Assembly: GCF_947495255.1 (NCBI RefSeq)
Contig: NZ_CANLYI010000005.1
Coordinates: 186,001-250,000, forward strand
DNA from: an uncultured Winogradskyella sp.
Lineage (GTDB): Bacteria; Bacteroidota; Bacteroidia; Flavobacteriales; Flavobacteriaceae
Direction of reading: 5' to 3'
DNA length: 64,000 bases
In this document: positions 27,066 through 36,991 of the stretch, piece by piece
How the letters are laid out: every line of letters begins with the position of its first letter
How positions within the stretch are numbered: the first letter of the stretch is position 1
Translations under genes and position numbers: made by a program
Notes under the pieces: generated by a model
Seen by the model: the letters and a program-made list of their open reading frames with translations, nothing else
Told to the model about the DNA's origin: nothing
Databases searched by the model: none

Positions 27066-27917
27066 TTATTTTTCTTCCATTAAAGCAAAGAACTTATCTA
27101 TGTTTGGCATTAAGATAATGCGCGTTCTTCTGTTTTTAGCTCTATTAGCTCTAGTATCATTTTCAACTAAAGGTTGGTAGCTACTACGACCAGATGCGAT
27201 TAATTGCTCTGGTGCAACTTTAAACTTATTTTGTAATCTTTTTACAACCGATGTTGCACGTAATACACTTAATTCCCAGTTATCTGATACTTTAGCAGTG
27301 TTGATTGTTCTAGAATCTGTATGACCTTCTACCATAACATCTAAACTTGGCTCAGAGTTAATAACGTCAGCTAATCTCTGTAAAATTTTGTCAGCTTTAT
27401 TACTTACTTTATAACTTGCTGTGTTAAATAACATATCGTCATCAATAGATATCATTACTACAGTTTCGTTAATATCAACTACGATATCACCTTCTTCATT
27501 AAGGTCGCTTGTGTTGATAGCTTTACTTAAATTGTACTGAACCGCTAAGTTCATAGAATCTTTTAAAGTCTTAGCACCTGCTAATTTATCTGCACTTACA
27601 TTTTGTAATGTAGCGCGCATTTTTTCTTTACTTGCTACAGAAGCTACAGTTCCGTCTTTAGAAACTTCAAACTTTGCTTTGTTTTCTAAAGTTAAACCTT
27701 CAACGTCGTCATTTAAAGATTGAATTTTAGTGTTGTATTGGTTAACGCGTGCTTCAATGATAGCAAACTTATTTTCCAACTCTTCTTTTTCTACTCGTGT
27801 TTTAGTAAGCTCACTTACGGTTTCTCCATGTTGTTGTTCTAAAGCCAAGAATTTTTTCTTAGATACACAAGAACTTAATAAAACTGCTGTTACTAATAAG
27901 ATTGAAATTTTCTTCAT
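27066..27917 (-). CDS. OmpA-family lipoprotein
   Basis: 283 residues. Lipobox LLSSC (Cys about 17); a coiled coil (about 25-75, ALEQQHGETVSELTKTRVEKEE); then an OmpA C-terminal peptidoglycan-binding domain with MLFNTASYKVSNKAD, VMVEGHTDSRT, LRATSVVKRL and NRAKNRRTRI. It anchors the outer membrane to the cell wall. The layout matches a flavobacterial lipoprotein often compared with Pal or YiaD. Confidence 0.9.
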   Translation of the reverse strand: MKKISILLVTAVLLSSCVSKKKFLALEQQHGETVSELTKTRVEKEELENKFAIIEARVNQYNTKIQSLNDDVEGLTLENKAKFEVSKDGTVASVASKEKMRATLQNVSADKLAGAKTLKDSMNLAVQYNLSKAINTSDLNEEGDIVVDINETVVMISIDDDMLFNTASYKVSNKADKILQRLADVINSEPSLDVMVEGHTDSRTINTAKVSDNWELSVLRATSVVKRLQNKFKVAPEQLIASGRSSYQPLVENDTRANRAKNRRTRIILMPNIDKFFALMEEK

Positions 27918-28132
27918 TTTATGATTTTTGGTTATTTTCTATGTTTAAAATTATATATACGACTAAAGGTCGCTTTTGGATGTTGAATGTTAAAATTTCT
28001 AGCAAATATTTTCATTTAGAATGGTCTTTAAAATGAATTGTTTTTAACCTATGTTAAGTAAGTTGAAGTGTAACTTATTGAATCAGTTGTGTTTGACTTG
28101 TTTTTTGACGTGCTGCTTTGAATTTCAGGTAT

Positions 28133-28171
28133 AAAAAAAGCTCCAAATCTTATTTTGATTTGAAGCTTTTT
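28133..28171 (-). terminator. Terminator of the phosphate transporter gene
   Basis: AAAAAGCTCCAAATC pairs with GATTTGAAGCTTTTT (one mismatch) around TTATTTT, with A- and T-runs on either side. It closes the minus-strand transporter gene. Confidence 0.85.
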
Positions 28172-28199
28172 AATAAACTTTAGTTAGATTTTGAATTAT

Positions 28200-30473
28200 T
28201 TATTCATCATCTGTACTTATAGTTGCAGGTTCTACAGAGCTATCATGAGAGTTATAATACTCCTCTAATAAATTCATAGTTGCTGTTAATAAATCTTTTG
28301 TCTCTAATAATAGACCAAAGTATAAAGTTGTGTTCTTAGGACTAGACTCTTCCGTTCTTGTTCTAGCAACTTGCTTCACAATTTTATCTGTAACTAAATC
28401 TAAAACTTCTTTTTTACGACTAATTATAGATCCAATCTGCTCAAAAGAATGAGATTCGAAAGCTACTTTTGTATCATTAAACAACGTTTCTAATGCCACA
28501 TCAATTTCCTTTAATTCTTTGATTTGGCTAAATTTAAGTTTTTTGTGATTATTATTAATATGCTTATGACTAACCTTAGAAATATATTCTAATGATTGCG
28601 TCATATCTTCTAGGTATCCTAAAATATTAATATAAAAACTACTAGCTCTTAAACTAGTTTCATCTAAGTTTTTAATAAAGTAGAAAATGTTGTCTCTTAA
28701 ACTATCGACCTCTTTAGATAGTTTATCAACTTGTTTTCTATTCTTTTTTAGTAGAGATAAATCTTGTTTGGCTAAGCCGTTTACTGCGTTGGTGTAAATT
28801 TTATTTCCACGTTTTACAACATTAGAGATGTTATCTGCACTTTCTAAAATAACACCTTGAACAGAACTACTACCTGTTTCTTTAAGACTATCTTCTTCTG
28901 CAGTCTTGTTTGAAGATTTTTTATGAGAAACGTAATTTCTATAAAGAAGAAATGCCGTAAGTAACAACAAGATTGGTATTATAACTGATGGGTTCCAATT
29001 TATTAAAAACACAACAATACCAGCAGCAATAAAAGCACCTAGAGCAGTACCAAACCATCCGCCAATAACATTTAATACACCTGCAACTCTATAAACGGCA
29101 CTTTCTCTTCCCCAAGCTCTATCTGCTAAAGAAGTACCCATTGCTACCATAAATGTTACGTATGTTGTAGATAATGGTAATTTAAATGAAGTTGCAATAG
29201 CAATTAGTACACCAGCAACCATTAAGTTAACAGAAGCTCTAATCATATCAAAAGCAGGAGCATCAATACTTTGGTCTTTTGTCATTATTGACTCTGGTTT
29301 CTCAAAACTATTGTTAATTTTTCCTTGTAGTGATTTAGGGACCAATACACCAAAGTAGCTAGATAATTGCGATGATCCTTTAACAATAGCTCTCGAAAGA
29401 CGGTTAGGTTCAAACTTATCGTGTGTATCACCTTGACGAGATAAACTAAGTTCTGTTTCTGCAACAGATTTTGCTTTCTTAGAAAACCATAGAGTTAATA
29501 CCATTATGGCTCCTGCAATAAATAGTAAATAAGGTTCTGCAGGTACTTTTTTCTCTAAAACAGACATTGACATGTTAATATCCATTCCGCCAGCAATCCA
29601 AGCCTCGTAAGAATGATATGCTGCCATTGGTACACCAATAAAGTTTACTAAATCATTTCCAGAAAAGGCTAATGCTAAACCAAAAGTACCAACTGCTATT
29701 ACGGCTAGTAAAGATGTTCTTTTTGTTAATTTTTCAAATATGAATGAGAATAAGGTCCAGAACACAAAACTTCCAAGTATAATATAAACTTCATTGCCTT
29801 CAACAACACTTTTCATTTCCTTGTAATAAGGTGTTCCTTTTAATCCTTTTAAGAATATAAAATACGTTATAGCTGTTAATGCAACACCTCCAAAAATAAT
29901 TCCGAAATTCTTTATTTTTTGTTCGTAGTTAAAAGTGAATATAAGCCTAGAAATCCATTGAACTAATGCACCAACAGTAAATGCAATTATTACAGATAAT
30001 AAAATACCACTTATAATGGTGAGAGCTGTATCAGTCGCGATATATTTCCCTAAGTCAGCAAGCGATTCAGTTTCAGACTGGCTAATCTTTATTAAGGACA
30101 TTACTACAGCTGCACCCAATAAGTTAAATACAATAGAAACGGTTGTTGACGTTGGTAAGCCTAATGTGTTAAAGAAATCTAACAGCAGAATGTCTGTAAT
30201 CATTACTGCCATAAAAATGAGCATAATTTCACCAAACTCAAACTGAGCTGGCACAAAAATACCCTTCCTGGCTACTTCCATCATTCCGCTAGAAAATACA
30301 GCACCAATAAAAATACCTAAACTCGCTATAATCATTATAGTTCTCATTGATATGGCTTTTGAGCCAATAGCAGAGTTTAAGAAGTTAATAGCATCATTAC
30401 TAACACCAACTACAATATCAACAATAGCTAATACAGTAATGGCAATTAACATTAATAAATAAATATTATCCAT
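28200..30473 (-). CDS. PiT-family inorganic phosphate transporter with PhoU-like tail
   Basis: 757 residues. The membrane part (1-520) has both Pi signatures, GVSNDAINFLNSAIGSKA near 23 and FSGNDLVNFIGVPMAAYHS near 270, and about 12 helices. After a linker (SNKTAEEDSLKETG) the last 220 residues are soluble, helical and charged, in the manner of PhoU/DUF47 proteins (KQVDKLSKEVDSLRDNIF, SLEYISKVSHKHINNNHKK). PhoU-like partners are normally separate genes beside pit; here the two are fused, as in other Bacteroidota. It imports phosphate across the inner membrane. The porin gene upstream is on the same strand. Confidence 0.92.
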   Translation of the reverse strand: MDNIYLLMLIAITVLAIVDIVVGVSNDAINFLNSAIGSKAISMRTIMIIASLGIFIGAVFSSGMMEVARKGIFVPAQFEFGEIMLIFMAVMITDILLLDFFNTLGLPTSTTVSIVFNLLGAAVVMSLIKISQSETESLADLGKYIATDTALTIISGILLSVIIAFTVGALVQWISRLIFTFNYEQKIKNFGIIFGGVALTAITYFIFLKGLKGTPYYKEMKSVVEGNEVYIILGSFVFWTLFSFIFEKLTKRTSLLAVIAVGTFGLALAFSGNDLVNFIGVPMAAYHSYEAWIAGGMDINMSMSVLEKKVPAEPYLLFIAGAIMVLTLWFSKKAKSVAETELSLSRQGDTHDKFEPNRLSRAIVKGSSQLSSYFGVLVPKSLQGKINNSFEKPESIMTKDQSIDAPAFDMIRASVNLMVAGVLIAIATSFKLPLSTTYVTFMVAMGTSLADRAWGRESAVYRVAGVLNVIGGWFGTALGAFIAAGIVVFLINWNPSVIIPILLLLTAFLLYRNYVSHKKSSNKTAEEDSLKETGSSSVQGVILESADNISNVVKRGNKIYTNAVNGLAKQDLSLLKKNRKQVDKLSKEVDSLRDNIFYFIKNLDETSLRASSFYINILGYLEDMTQSLEYISKVSHKHINNNHKKLKFSQIKELKEIDVALETLFNDTKVAFESHSFEQIGSIISRKKEVLDLVTDKIVKQVARTRTEESSPKNTTLYFGLLLETKDLLTATMNLLEEYYNSHDSSVEPATISTDDE

Positions 30474-30551
30474 AATTTTTAAATAAAATAAGTTTGCAAA
30501 TATTGTTATACAATTTGATTGTAAGGTTACGTAATTGTTATTTCTTAAAGT

Positions 30552-31757
30552 TTAAAAGTGAATGTCAAAACCAAGTCTAAATGTAATATTATCTTCATTC
30601 CCATCTTCAGTAGAGTAGCTAATATCAGACTGAACTTTTAATTTATGACCAACAATATATTTTGAAGCTCCTAAAGTATATTGTTCTCTAGGTAATGATC
30701 CGGTTATAGTCTCAAAATCTAAAGTTGTAAAACGAGCTGCAATTTCGTAGTTATTTTTAAATAAATAACCTGCTTGTAAGTTTAAAGCATTACCTGTTAA
30801 AACAACATCTCCTGTAGGTGTAGTTCCGTCCGCTTCAGTTGCAATTTCGTCACCTGCTGTACGTTTTGCATATTCTCCCATAAAAGAAAATCCGTTATAC
30901 TTAAACATAGCATCTGCAAAAATGGTTGTTTGGTCAGTTTCGTAAATAGAACCATCAGTTCTAATCATATAATCACCGGCAAAACCTCTTTCTCTAACAG
31001 CATCTTGGTTGTAGTTATAAGTAAAACCTACCATTAATTTTGGTTTTTCTTCACGCTTTAAGTCAGCTTGTACATAATCGCCTTTAGATTTAAAAGTACC
31101 GAATGGCAAAAATTCTAAACGCGCAGTATATTGCAAGCCACCTTCGTTACCTTCTGTGACATTACGACCTTCACCTTGAGAAATTGCAAATTTTTCGCGC
31201 ATTAAAAAGTTACCACCTAAATTTGTTTTGTGTCGTAATTGAATACCTAAATCACGGTCTATATTAAAACGGCTGTTTAGTAATGAACGATCAATAAATT
31301 GAAGATTAGCGGATGACACAACACGTTCTACATTTCCTGGGAGTTTTGTTTGTCCTGCCCAAAGTTCCCAATTGCCCGCGAAATTCCACATAATAACAGC
31401 ATCTAAAATATAACGTGGTGTATTTCTGTTAAAATCGTTTGCTCCAGAAATATCTCTATTAGATAAACCTAACTCTAGTTTGTATTTTAGTTTAGGACTA
31501 TATGCGAAACCATCGAATTTTAAACGTGCTCTACGTACTATAAAATTATGTTCTGGACTTCCGTATTGATCACCATCATGATCCCAAGAAGAGATGGAGC
31601 GCACCTGAAAACGAGGTGCAAATTTTATGCTAAAGGAGCTGTCTTTTGCAACAAAATTAATTAAGCCTTTTCCAAATGAGGTATCGCTAATTTCTTGTGC
31701 GCTAAGAGATGTTAGTGCTATTAGAAGAATAGCAACTGCAGAGAGTTTAAGTTTCAT
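30552..31757 (-). CDS. Phosphate-selective porin O/P-type outer-membrane protein
   Basis: 401 residues: signal peptide (LLIALTSLSAQE) and a beta-barrel of the OprO/OprP type (FAPRFQVRSISSWDH, RRARLKFDGFAYSPKLKYKLELGLSN, WAGQTKLPGNVERVVSS), ending in the aromatic strand LGFDIHF. It should let phosphate through the outer membrane. It lies 78 bp upstream of the PiT gene on the same strand, so the two probably form one phosphate-uptake unit. Anion preference is inferred. Confidence 0.88.
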   Translation of the reverse strand: MKLKLSAVAILLIALTSLSAQEISDTSFGKGLINFVAKDSSFSIKFAPRFQVRSISSWDHDGDQYGSPEHNFIVRRARLKFDGFAYSPKLKYKLELGLSNRDISGANDFNRNTPRYILDAVIMWNFAGNWELWAGQTKLPGNVERVVSSANLQFIDRSLLNSRFNIDRDLGIQLRHKTNLGGNFLMREKFAISQGEGRNVTEGNEGGLQYTARLEFLPFGTFKSKGDYVQADLKREEKPKLMVGFTYNYNQDAVRERGFAGDYMIRTDGSIYETDQTTIFADAMFKYNGFSFMGEYAKRTAGDEIATEADGTTPTGDVVLTGNALNLQAGYLFKNNYEIAARFTTLDFETITGSLPREQYTLGASKYIVGHKLKVQSDISYSTEDGNEDNITFRLGFDIHF

Positions 31758-31765
31758 TATTAGTA

Positions 31766-31908
31766 ATTAGTTTTTGTCGAGTGCAAATAACTAACTTTAA
31801 TGTTAACTGAATGTTTCCTAATTATTATTATATATGTAAGAAAAAAAGGCTGCTTTAAGTAAAGCAGCCTCATTAGAATTCATTTTTATTAAGTCGACAA
31901 AAACTAAT
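31766..31908. repeat. 15-bp inverted repeat flanking an orphan terminator
   Basis: ATTAGTTTTTGTCGA (31766-31780) and its exact reverse complement TCGACAAAAACTAAT (31894-31908) lie 113 bp apart on either side of the hairpin at 31847-31870. The left copy is the immediate 5' leader of the porin gene. The right copy is followed by ATGAAATACTAA, a three-codon ORF on the plus strand. The rest of the 394-bp gap (31758-32151) shows only AT-rich sequence. Confidence 0.6.
31847..31870 (-). terminator. Terminator upstream of the porin gene
   Basis: AGGCTGCTTT-AAGT-AAAGCAGCCT, a 10-bp stem. The T-run follows on the minus strand, so it stops minus-strand transcripts arriving before the porin start at 31757. 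No minus-strand gene ends here, which points to an attenuator or a small RNA. Confidence 0.75.
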
Positions 31909-32151
31909 AAAAATTATGAAATACTAAATGTGTTGTTGTAACACTTTACAAATATGGTTAGTAAAAGTTTTTAAATTGTAATGCTAATATTATCTAATTA
32001 TTAAGTTTAAATCGGCGATTAATGATGTCTTAATATGTTTTAAATCAAGGTGTTATGTGTTCTATGTTAACTTAATGTTATGTAAATGTTGTTTAAATGT
32101 AAAATATAAGTTATCTTTGGGTAGTGAGTATAAAATAAATCCCAAAAAGAG

Positions 32152-32508
32152 ATGAAAAAAATAGTAGTAGTAATAGTAATGCTGTGTGTAGGTTTTACAT
32201 ATGGACAAGATAAGACCCAAACAAAATTAGAAAAGAAAGGTGATTTAACAATTGCAACTTATTACCATGATAATGGAGAAGTGCAACAAATAGGTGCTTT
32301 TAATGTAGATGGAAAATTACAAGGTGAGTGGACAAGTTTTGACACTGATGGGAATAAAGTATCAGTAGGTACTTATAACGCTGGTAAGAAAGTTGGTAAA
32401 TGGTTTTTCTGGGAAGGTGATTCTTTACAAGAAGTAGATTACATTGATTCTAGAATTGTAACCGTTAATAAATGGAACAATAAAACGAAAGTTGCCGTTA
32501 ATAAATAG
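32152..32508 (+). CDS. Secreted MORN-repeat protein
   Basis: 118 residues with a signal peptide (VMLCVGFTYGQ). Three MORN-like repeats follow (YYHDNGEVQQIGAFN, GKLQGEWTSFDTDGNK, GKKVGKWFFWEGDSL), as in YwqK/MORN proteins. Role unknown; common as single genes in flavobacteria. Closed by a strong terminator. Confidence 0.8.
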   Translation: MKKIVVVIVMLCVGFTYGQDKTQTKLEKKGDLTIATYYHDNGEVQQIGAFNVDGKLQGEWTSFDTDGNKVSVGTYNAGKKVGKWFFWEGDSLQEVDYIDSRIVTVNKWNNKTKVAVNK

Positions 32509-32525
32509 TTTTATTTTAATAAATT

Positions 32526-32563
32526 AAAAAAGGCTTTCTGATTACTCAGAAAGCCTTTTTTTT
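32526..32563. terminator. Shared bidirectional terminator
   Basis: GGCTTTCTG (32532-32540) and CAGAAAGCC (32547-32555) with an A-run before and eight T after. It serves both the MORN gene (plus) and the TonB receptor (minus), which converge here. Confidence 0.92.
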
Positions 32564-32591
32564 GTTTTAAGAATTATGTGTTCTTTTTTCC

Positions 32592-35417
32592 TTAGAATTT
32601 AAAAGAATAACCTAAAGATATCTCAGTACCAGGATCTCTTAATGAGAATGTTTGGTTAGCAGCTTTATAAGATTCGTATTCGCTCAATCTCTCACTTCCT
32701 AAAATATTAGTAACCTTTAAATCAATAGAAGAGTTTTTACTTTCACCAAATGATTTGTTAATTGTAAAGTTTAAACTATTAAAAGATTGTGTATAAACAT
32801 CTGGGACTAAACCTACACCAACAACTTCTAAAGTAGAACCTTGAATGTTGTAGAATAAACCTGTTTGCAAGCCAATATCAGAATTGTTATAATCTAAACC
32901 AACATTGATAAGGTAAGGTGCTTGACCTTGTAAATCTCTTACGCGATCAATAGTTTCACCATCTCTAGCAGCAAGACTTCGACTTTCAAATTCGCCATCA
33001 GACATTGATAATTCAGATTTAATTAAAGATACATTAGCATTAACTTTTAAGTTATTTAATCCTTCAGAAATAAATCCTAAACGTTGTCTTAATTCAAATT
33101 CAACACCATATACCTTAGCATTTCCTAAGTTATCTACAGTAATTTGAGTTGGTGCTTGTAAAAAGAAAGACTGCTCAATAGGGTCTGTAAAATCTTTATA
33201 GAAACCACTAATAGCAAACATTTGACCATTATTACCATAACGTTCAAATCTTAAATCAAAGTTATTTATATAAGTTGGTGATAAACTAATATTACCTATA
33301 AATAAACGACTTGTTATTGGGTCAAAAATTTGCGCAACAGAAGCCTCTTTAAATGATGGTCTGGCTGTTGTTCTACCATAAGAAGCTCTTAGATTAATAT
33401 CATCGTTTATAGCATAGATTAAATTCGCTGATGGAAAAAAGTCAAATTCATCTAAAATAGGTTCTCTATCAAAAACGGTAGAGTTGTTTTGACCTGTGTA
33501 ATAAGAGTTGAAATATTCGGTTCTAATTCCAAATACTGTTTTAAATTTTTCTGATAAATTAAATTCTGCAGAAAAATAGGTTGCTGCAATACTTTGTTCT
33601 CCTTCGTAAGCATCGTTAGCATTAAATTGATCACCAAATACTAAATATGATCCATTATCTGTTGTTGGATTCCAAATATTATTAGAATTTAATAATTGAT
33701 CAACATCTCCACTTGCGATAAAGGCGTCATCACCTGTAATGTTAAAGGTATAGTCATCAATACTGAAATCTCTAAATTTATAAGTATAGCTTGCACCAAA
33801 CTTAAGTTTTGCAGAACGACCAAAAAGTTCAATATTTTTGTCTAAATCAACCTTACCAGACCAGCTTTCTTCAACAAGATTTCTCCAAAGTTGAATAGGG
33901 AAAGTTGAAGCCGATGGACTAATAAAAGAATCGCCATTGTCAGCTTGTTGCAATGGTGTAATTCTATGATCTTTATCCATTACTTTAGAGAACGTTGGCG
34001 CAATTTTCCATTCTAAATTAAATGGATTTTCTTTATTGCTTAAACGGTGTTTACCAGAAATTAATAAATTGGTAACTGAACGTTCCGTATACGTAATAGC
34101 GTTTTTTGTTAAAGGCTCTAAACCTCCACCAACACCATCTTGTGAAATAATTTGTTCATAAAAACCAGCACTAGATTCACCATTCTGAATATGTAATAAG
34201 TTAACTTTATATTTAGATAAATCTGTTTTATAAGTTAAGCCTAACATACCGTTAAGAATTACATTGTTTGTGCCTTCAGCTCCTTTAGAATCAAATACTG
34301 AGTTTAATTCGTTATTAGATGAGTCTGAAAAATTCTTTACAAAAGCACCATCTTCTCTGTTCTTATAAAATACAGTTTCATTTTTGTATGAAAACGAAGC
34401 TAAGTAACCTAATTTATCATCACCGATATCATATTGATTTCCTAGAGTGAATCCAAAATCAAAATTCATTCCGCTTGATTGTTGTTTGGCTCTTAGTTCT
34501 TTAGAAAAGCGATCCGTTAATGTCGTTAATAAAAGTCTATCTTCAAACGTACCAGGAATTTGTTGATATCTGTGAATTGGTAAATCTCTTGTGCCATCGT
34601 CAAAACCAAATATATCTGTGTCACTTCCTGTAGAGGTTAAATAGTTGTTATTAAAATGCATATCAGGATTATAACCCATGCCTAATGATAATGTGTATTC
34701 AGCTTTTGTTGGAAAATCTTTTGTTACAATATTTATAATTCCACCAGTAAAATCGGCAGGATATTCTGCTGAAGCGGATTTTAAAACTATAACATTTTCT
34801 AAAATATTGGTTGGAAATAAATCCATTTGAATTGTGTTTCGATCAGGATCTAAACCAGGAATATCAATTCCATTTAAAATAGATTTTGTGTAACGGTCAC
34901 CTAAGCCACGTACAAAAACGTATTTACCACCTTGTATAGAAACACCAGGTACACTTTTTACAGCGCTGGCAACATTGCTAGCTCCTGAACTTTTTATAGC
35001 TTGCGCAGATAAACCATCCATTACTACAACAGATTTTTTCTGAAGATTTAAGACGGAGCTTTCTGTGTTTCGTTTTGTAGAAGTTGTTATAAGAACAGTG
35101 TCTAATGAATTTGTTTCTAAAAGAATATCTAAGACTATAGTTTCACCAGATTTAATAACGACACCAGTAACTTCTTTAGTGGTATAACCAACAAATGAAA
35201 AAACTAAAGTATATGTACCTTCTTCTAACTCTAGTTGGTATTTACCATCAAAATCAGAACTAACACCTACAGATGTTCCTTTTACCAATACGTTAGAAAA
35301 AGCCATTGGTTCACTAAATTCATCATCGATAATAGTACCTGTTACAATACCTTGTGCAAATGATAAACAAGTGGTTAGAAAGAAAACAAAAGTTAAAACG
35401 TTTTGTATATTTTTCAT
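32592..35417 (-). CDS. TonB-dependent receptor with carboxypeptidase-like domain
   Basis: 941 residues from the ATG at 35417. A longer frame starts inside an intergenic hairpin and adds only seven residues before the signal peptide MKNIQNVLTF..LSFAQ, so the later start is used. CarboxypepD_reg-like domain about 25-105 (GTIIDDEFSEPMAFSNVLVKG), then plug (VSIQGGKYVFVRGLGDRYT) and a large barrel ending EISLGYSFKF. It imports a large or scarce nutrient using TonB energy. It pairs with the lipoprotein gene upstream, and the nearby PiT and OprP-type genes suggest a phosphorus substrate; this is inference only. Confidence 0.88.
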   Translation of the reverse strand: MKNIQNVLTFVFFLTTCLSFAQGIVTGTIIDDEFSEPMAFSNVLVKGTSVGVSSDFDGKYQLELEEGTYTLVFSFVGYTTKEVTGVVIKSGETIVLDILLETNSLDTVLITTSTKRNTESSVLNLQKKSVVVMDGLSAQAIKSSGASNVASAVKSVPGVSIQGGKYVFVRGLGDRYTKSILNGIDIPGLDPDRNTIQMDLFPTNILENVIVLKSASAEYPADFTGGIINIVTKDFPTKAEYTLSLGMGYNPDMHFNNNYLTSTGSDTDIFGFDDGTRDLPIHRYQQIPGTFEDRLLLTTLTDRFSKELRAKQQSSGMNFDFGFTLGNQYDIGDDKLGYLASFSYKNETVFYKNREDGAFVKNFSDSSNNELNSVFDSKGAEGTNNVILNGMLGLTYKTDLSKYKVNLLHIQNGESSAGFYEQIISQDGVGGGLEPLTKNAITYTERSVTNLLISGKHRLSNKENPFNLEWKIAPTFSKVMDKDHRITPLQQADNGDSFISPSASTFPIQLWRNLVEESWSGKVDLDKNIELFGRSAKLKFGASYTYKFRDFSIDDYTFNITGDDAFIASGDVDQLLNSNNIWNPTTDNGSYLVFGDQFNANDAYEGEQSIAATYFSAEFNLSEKFKTVFGIRTEYFNSYYTGQNNSTVFDREPILDEFDFFPSANLIYAINDDINLRASYGRTTARPSFKEASVAQIFDPITSRLFIGNISLSPTYINNFDLRFERYGNNGQMFAISGFYKDFTDPIEQSFFLQAPTQITVDNLGNAKVYGVEFELRQRLGFISEGLNNLKVNANVSLIKSELSMSDGEFESRSLAARDGETIDRVRDLQGQAPYLINVGLDYNNSDIGLQTGLFYNIQGSTLEVVGVGLVPDVYTQSFNSLNFTINKSFGESKNSSIDLKVTNILGSERLSEYESYKAANQTFSLRDPGTEISLGYSFKF

Positions 35418-35432
35418 ATTATAATTTAAATA

Positions 35433-35461
35433 GCCCATCGTTTATATTTTAAACGATGGGC
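35433..35461 (-). other. Long hairpin between lipoprotein and TonB receptor genes
   Basis: GCCCATCGTTT (35433-35443) and AAACGATGGGC (35451-35461) form a perfect 11-bp stem. On the minus strand only TATTTAAATT follows, so it is a weak terminator at best; it may partly stop transcription or protect the mRNA end, setting the lipoprotein to receptor ratio. Confidence 0.7.
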
Positions 35462-35481
35462 ATGTATATTAAAAGTGTTTA

Positions 35482-36753
35482 TTAGAAACCTAATCCTGCA
35501 GCTGTGTTAGCGTAAGTCCAGCTTAAGTTTGCAGTTGTAGCTCCAACTGTTTGAGAACCTTGAGTTACAGCTGTAGCAGTAGAACCAAAACCAGTTACTG
35601 TTACATTTTCTGCTTTGTTAACAAAGATGTCAGTAACGTTAGCAACACCTGTAGGTAAAACAATTTGCCAAGTTCCAAATGTTATTAAACCATTGTTGTA
35701 GTTTGTAGCAACACCATCGTTATCTAATTCAACATCAGAAGAATCTTTAAATCCGTAAGCATAAATGTTGTTTGTTGTACCCATTGCATTACTTCTAAAA
35801 TCAGCATACTCTCCATTTTCTGTAACTGCGTTACCAATAATAGTTGCATTTTGTAAAGTAAATGAACCAGTAGCAGTTCCTTCAGGACCGTCAATCTCAA
35901 AAGCATGGTCAGAGAAATCACCTAAAACAACAACAGCGTTATCAATTGTACCAGAATAAGCTTGGTCAATATCTAGAGCGTCATCTCCTTGAGCCCAAAC
36001 TAATAAGTTAGTCGCATCAACAGTTCCTCCAAAGAATTCAACACCATCATCAACATTAGCAACAACTTCAATATTATTGATAACTGTACCGTTACCAACA
36101 CCACCAAGTGTTAAACCGTTGATTTCGTTACCTTCTCCAATTAAAGCACCACCATGACGAATAGAGATATACTGTAATACTCCAGAGCTGTCAGTAGCAT
36201 CAGTACCACCATAAAGTCCAAATGTATCATCAGCAGGAATTCCTTCAATTTGTGCTTCAGAAATATCACCAGAAAAAGAACAAGGTGCATTACCTAAAAC
36301 AATTAAGCCTCCCCAAAGACCTCTGTCATTTTCATCTAAGTTAGTACCTGCATTTTCACCACAAGAAATATCATCACTAGTAGAAGTGAAGATGATTGGT
36401 TGATCAGCTGTTCCTTGAGCGTTTAAAGTTGCATCTCTAGCTACAATTAAAGCTGAAGCTAAAGAACCAGTTCCGGCAGAACCTTTAATAATTGTACCAG
36501 GATTAATAGTTAATGTTACACCTGAGCTTACAACTACTTTTTGGTTTAATTGATAAATGTTATCAGATGTCCAAGTTGTGTCTTCTGTAATTGCGCCTGT
36601 AACAGCTACAGTTGGGCAATCCGTAGTAGTACCACCATTGTCATTAATATATATGGTAGTTTCTTCTATAATAATAGGAGTGTCATCATCTTTAAAACAA
36701 CTAGTAAAAACTAGTGAGGAAGCGACTAATGTAATTAAAAGTATTTTTTTCAT
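35482..36753 (-). CDS. Surface lipoprotein, beta-helix-like, partner of TonB receptor
   Basis: 423 residues. Lipobox VFTSC with Cys 19, followed by DDD residues, a pattern linked to surface export of lipoproteins in Bacteroidota. The rest is Gly/Thr/Asn-rich with repeated short strands (GVTLTINPGTIIKG, LIVARDATLNAQG, VINNIEVVANVDDGVEFFG, QGDDALDIDQAYSG), suggesting a right-handed beta-helix. Automatic annotation sometimes calls this family multidrug transporter, which nothing here supports. It is followed by a TonB receptor gene, like SusD-type lipoproteins, but is not SusD. Ligand unknown. Confidence 0.75.
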   Translation of the reverse strand: MKKILLITLVASSLVFTSCFKDDDTPIIIEETTIYINDNGGTTTDCPTVAVTGAITEDTTWTSDNIYQLNQKVVVSSGVTLTINPGTIIKGSAGTGSLASALIVARDATLNAQGTADQPIIFTSTSDDISCGENAGTNLDENDRGLWGGLIVLGNAPCSFSGDISEAQIEGIPADDTFGLYGGTDATDSSGVLQYISIRHGGALIGEGNEINGLTLGGVGNGTVINNIEVVANVDDGVEFFGGTVDATNLLVWAQGDDALDIDQAYSGTIDNAVVVLGDFSDHAFEIDGPEGTATGSFTLQNATIIGNAVTENGEYADFRSNAMGTTNNIYAYGFKDSSDVELDNDGVATNYNNGLITFGTWQIVLPTGVANVTDIFVNKAENVTVTGFGSTATAVTQGSQTVGATTANLSWTYANTAAGLGF

Positions 36754-36991
36754 GATTTAAATTTTATTATTCAGTTTGAGTTTTTTGTTTTACGCTGCAA
36801 AGAAACTGTGATTACTTTCTAAGTAGGTTATATAAAAATTAACGATTCATCACTAAAAGGTTAGCATAATGTTAGTTAATTATTAAGTGAATTTATAATA
36901 AGGAAACAATTAGATAACATTGGAGTTGGTGTCTTGTAAATCTGTTTTTTCTAATCAATTTATATATCTTGCATCTTATAAGAATTTAACT

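Noticed and set aside
35418..35438. Upstream ATG adding seven residues to the TonB receptor
   Set aside because: It falls inside the intergenic hairpin and precedes the true signal peptide, so the later ATG is preferred.
35482..36753. Multidrug transporter annotation for the beta-helix lipoprotein
   Set aside because: No membrane helices beyond the lipoprotein signal; the composition is that of a soluble repeat protein.
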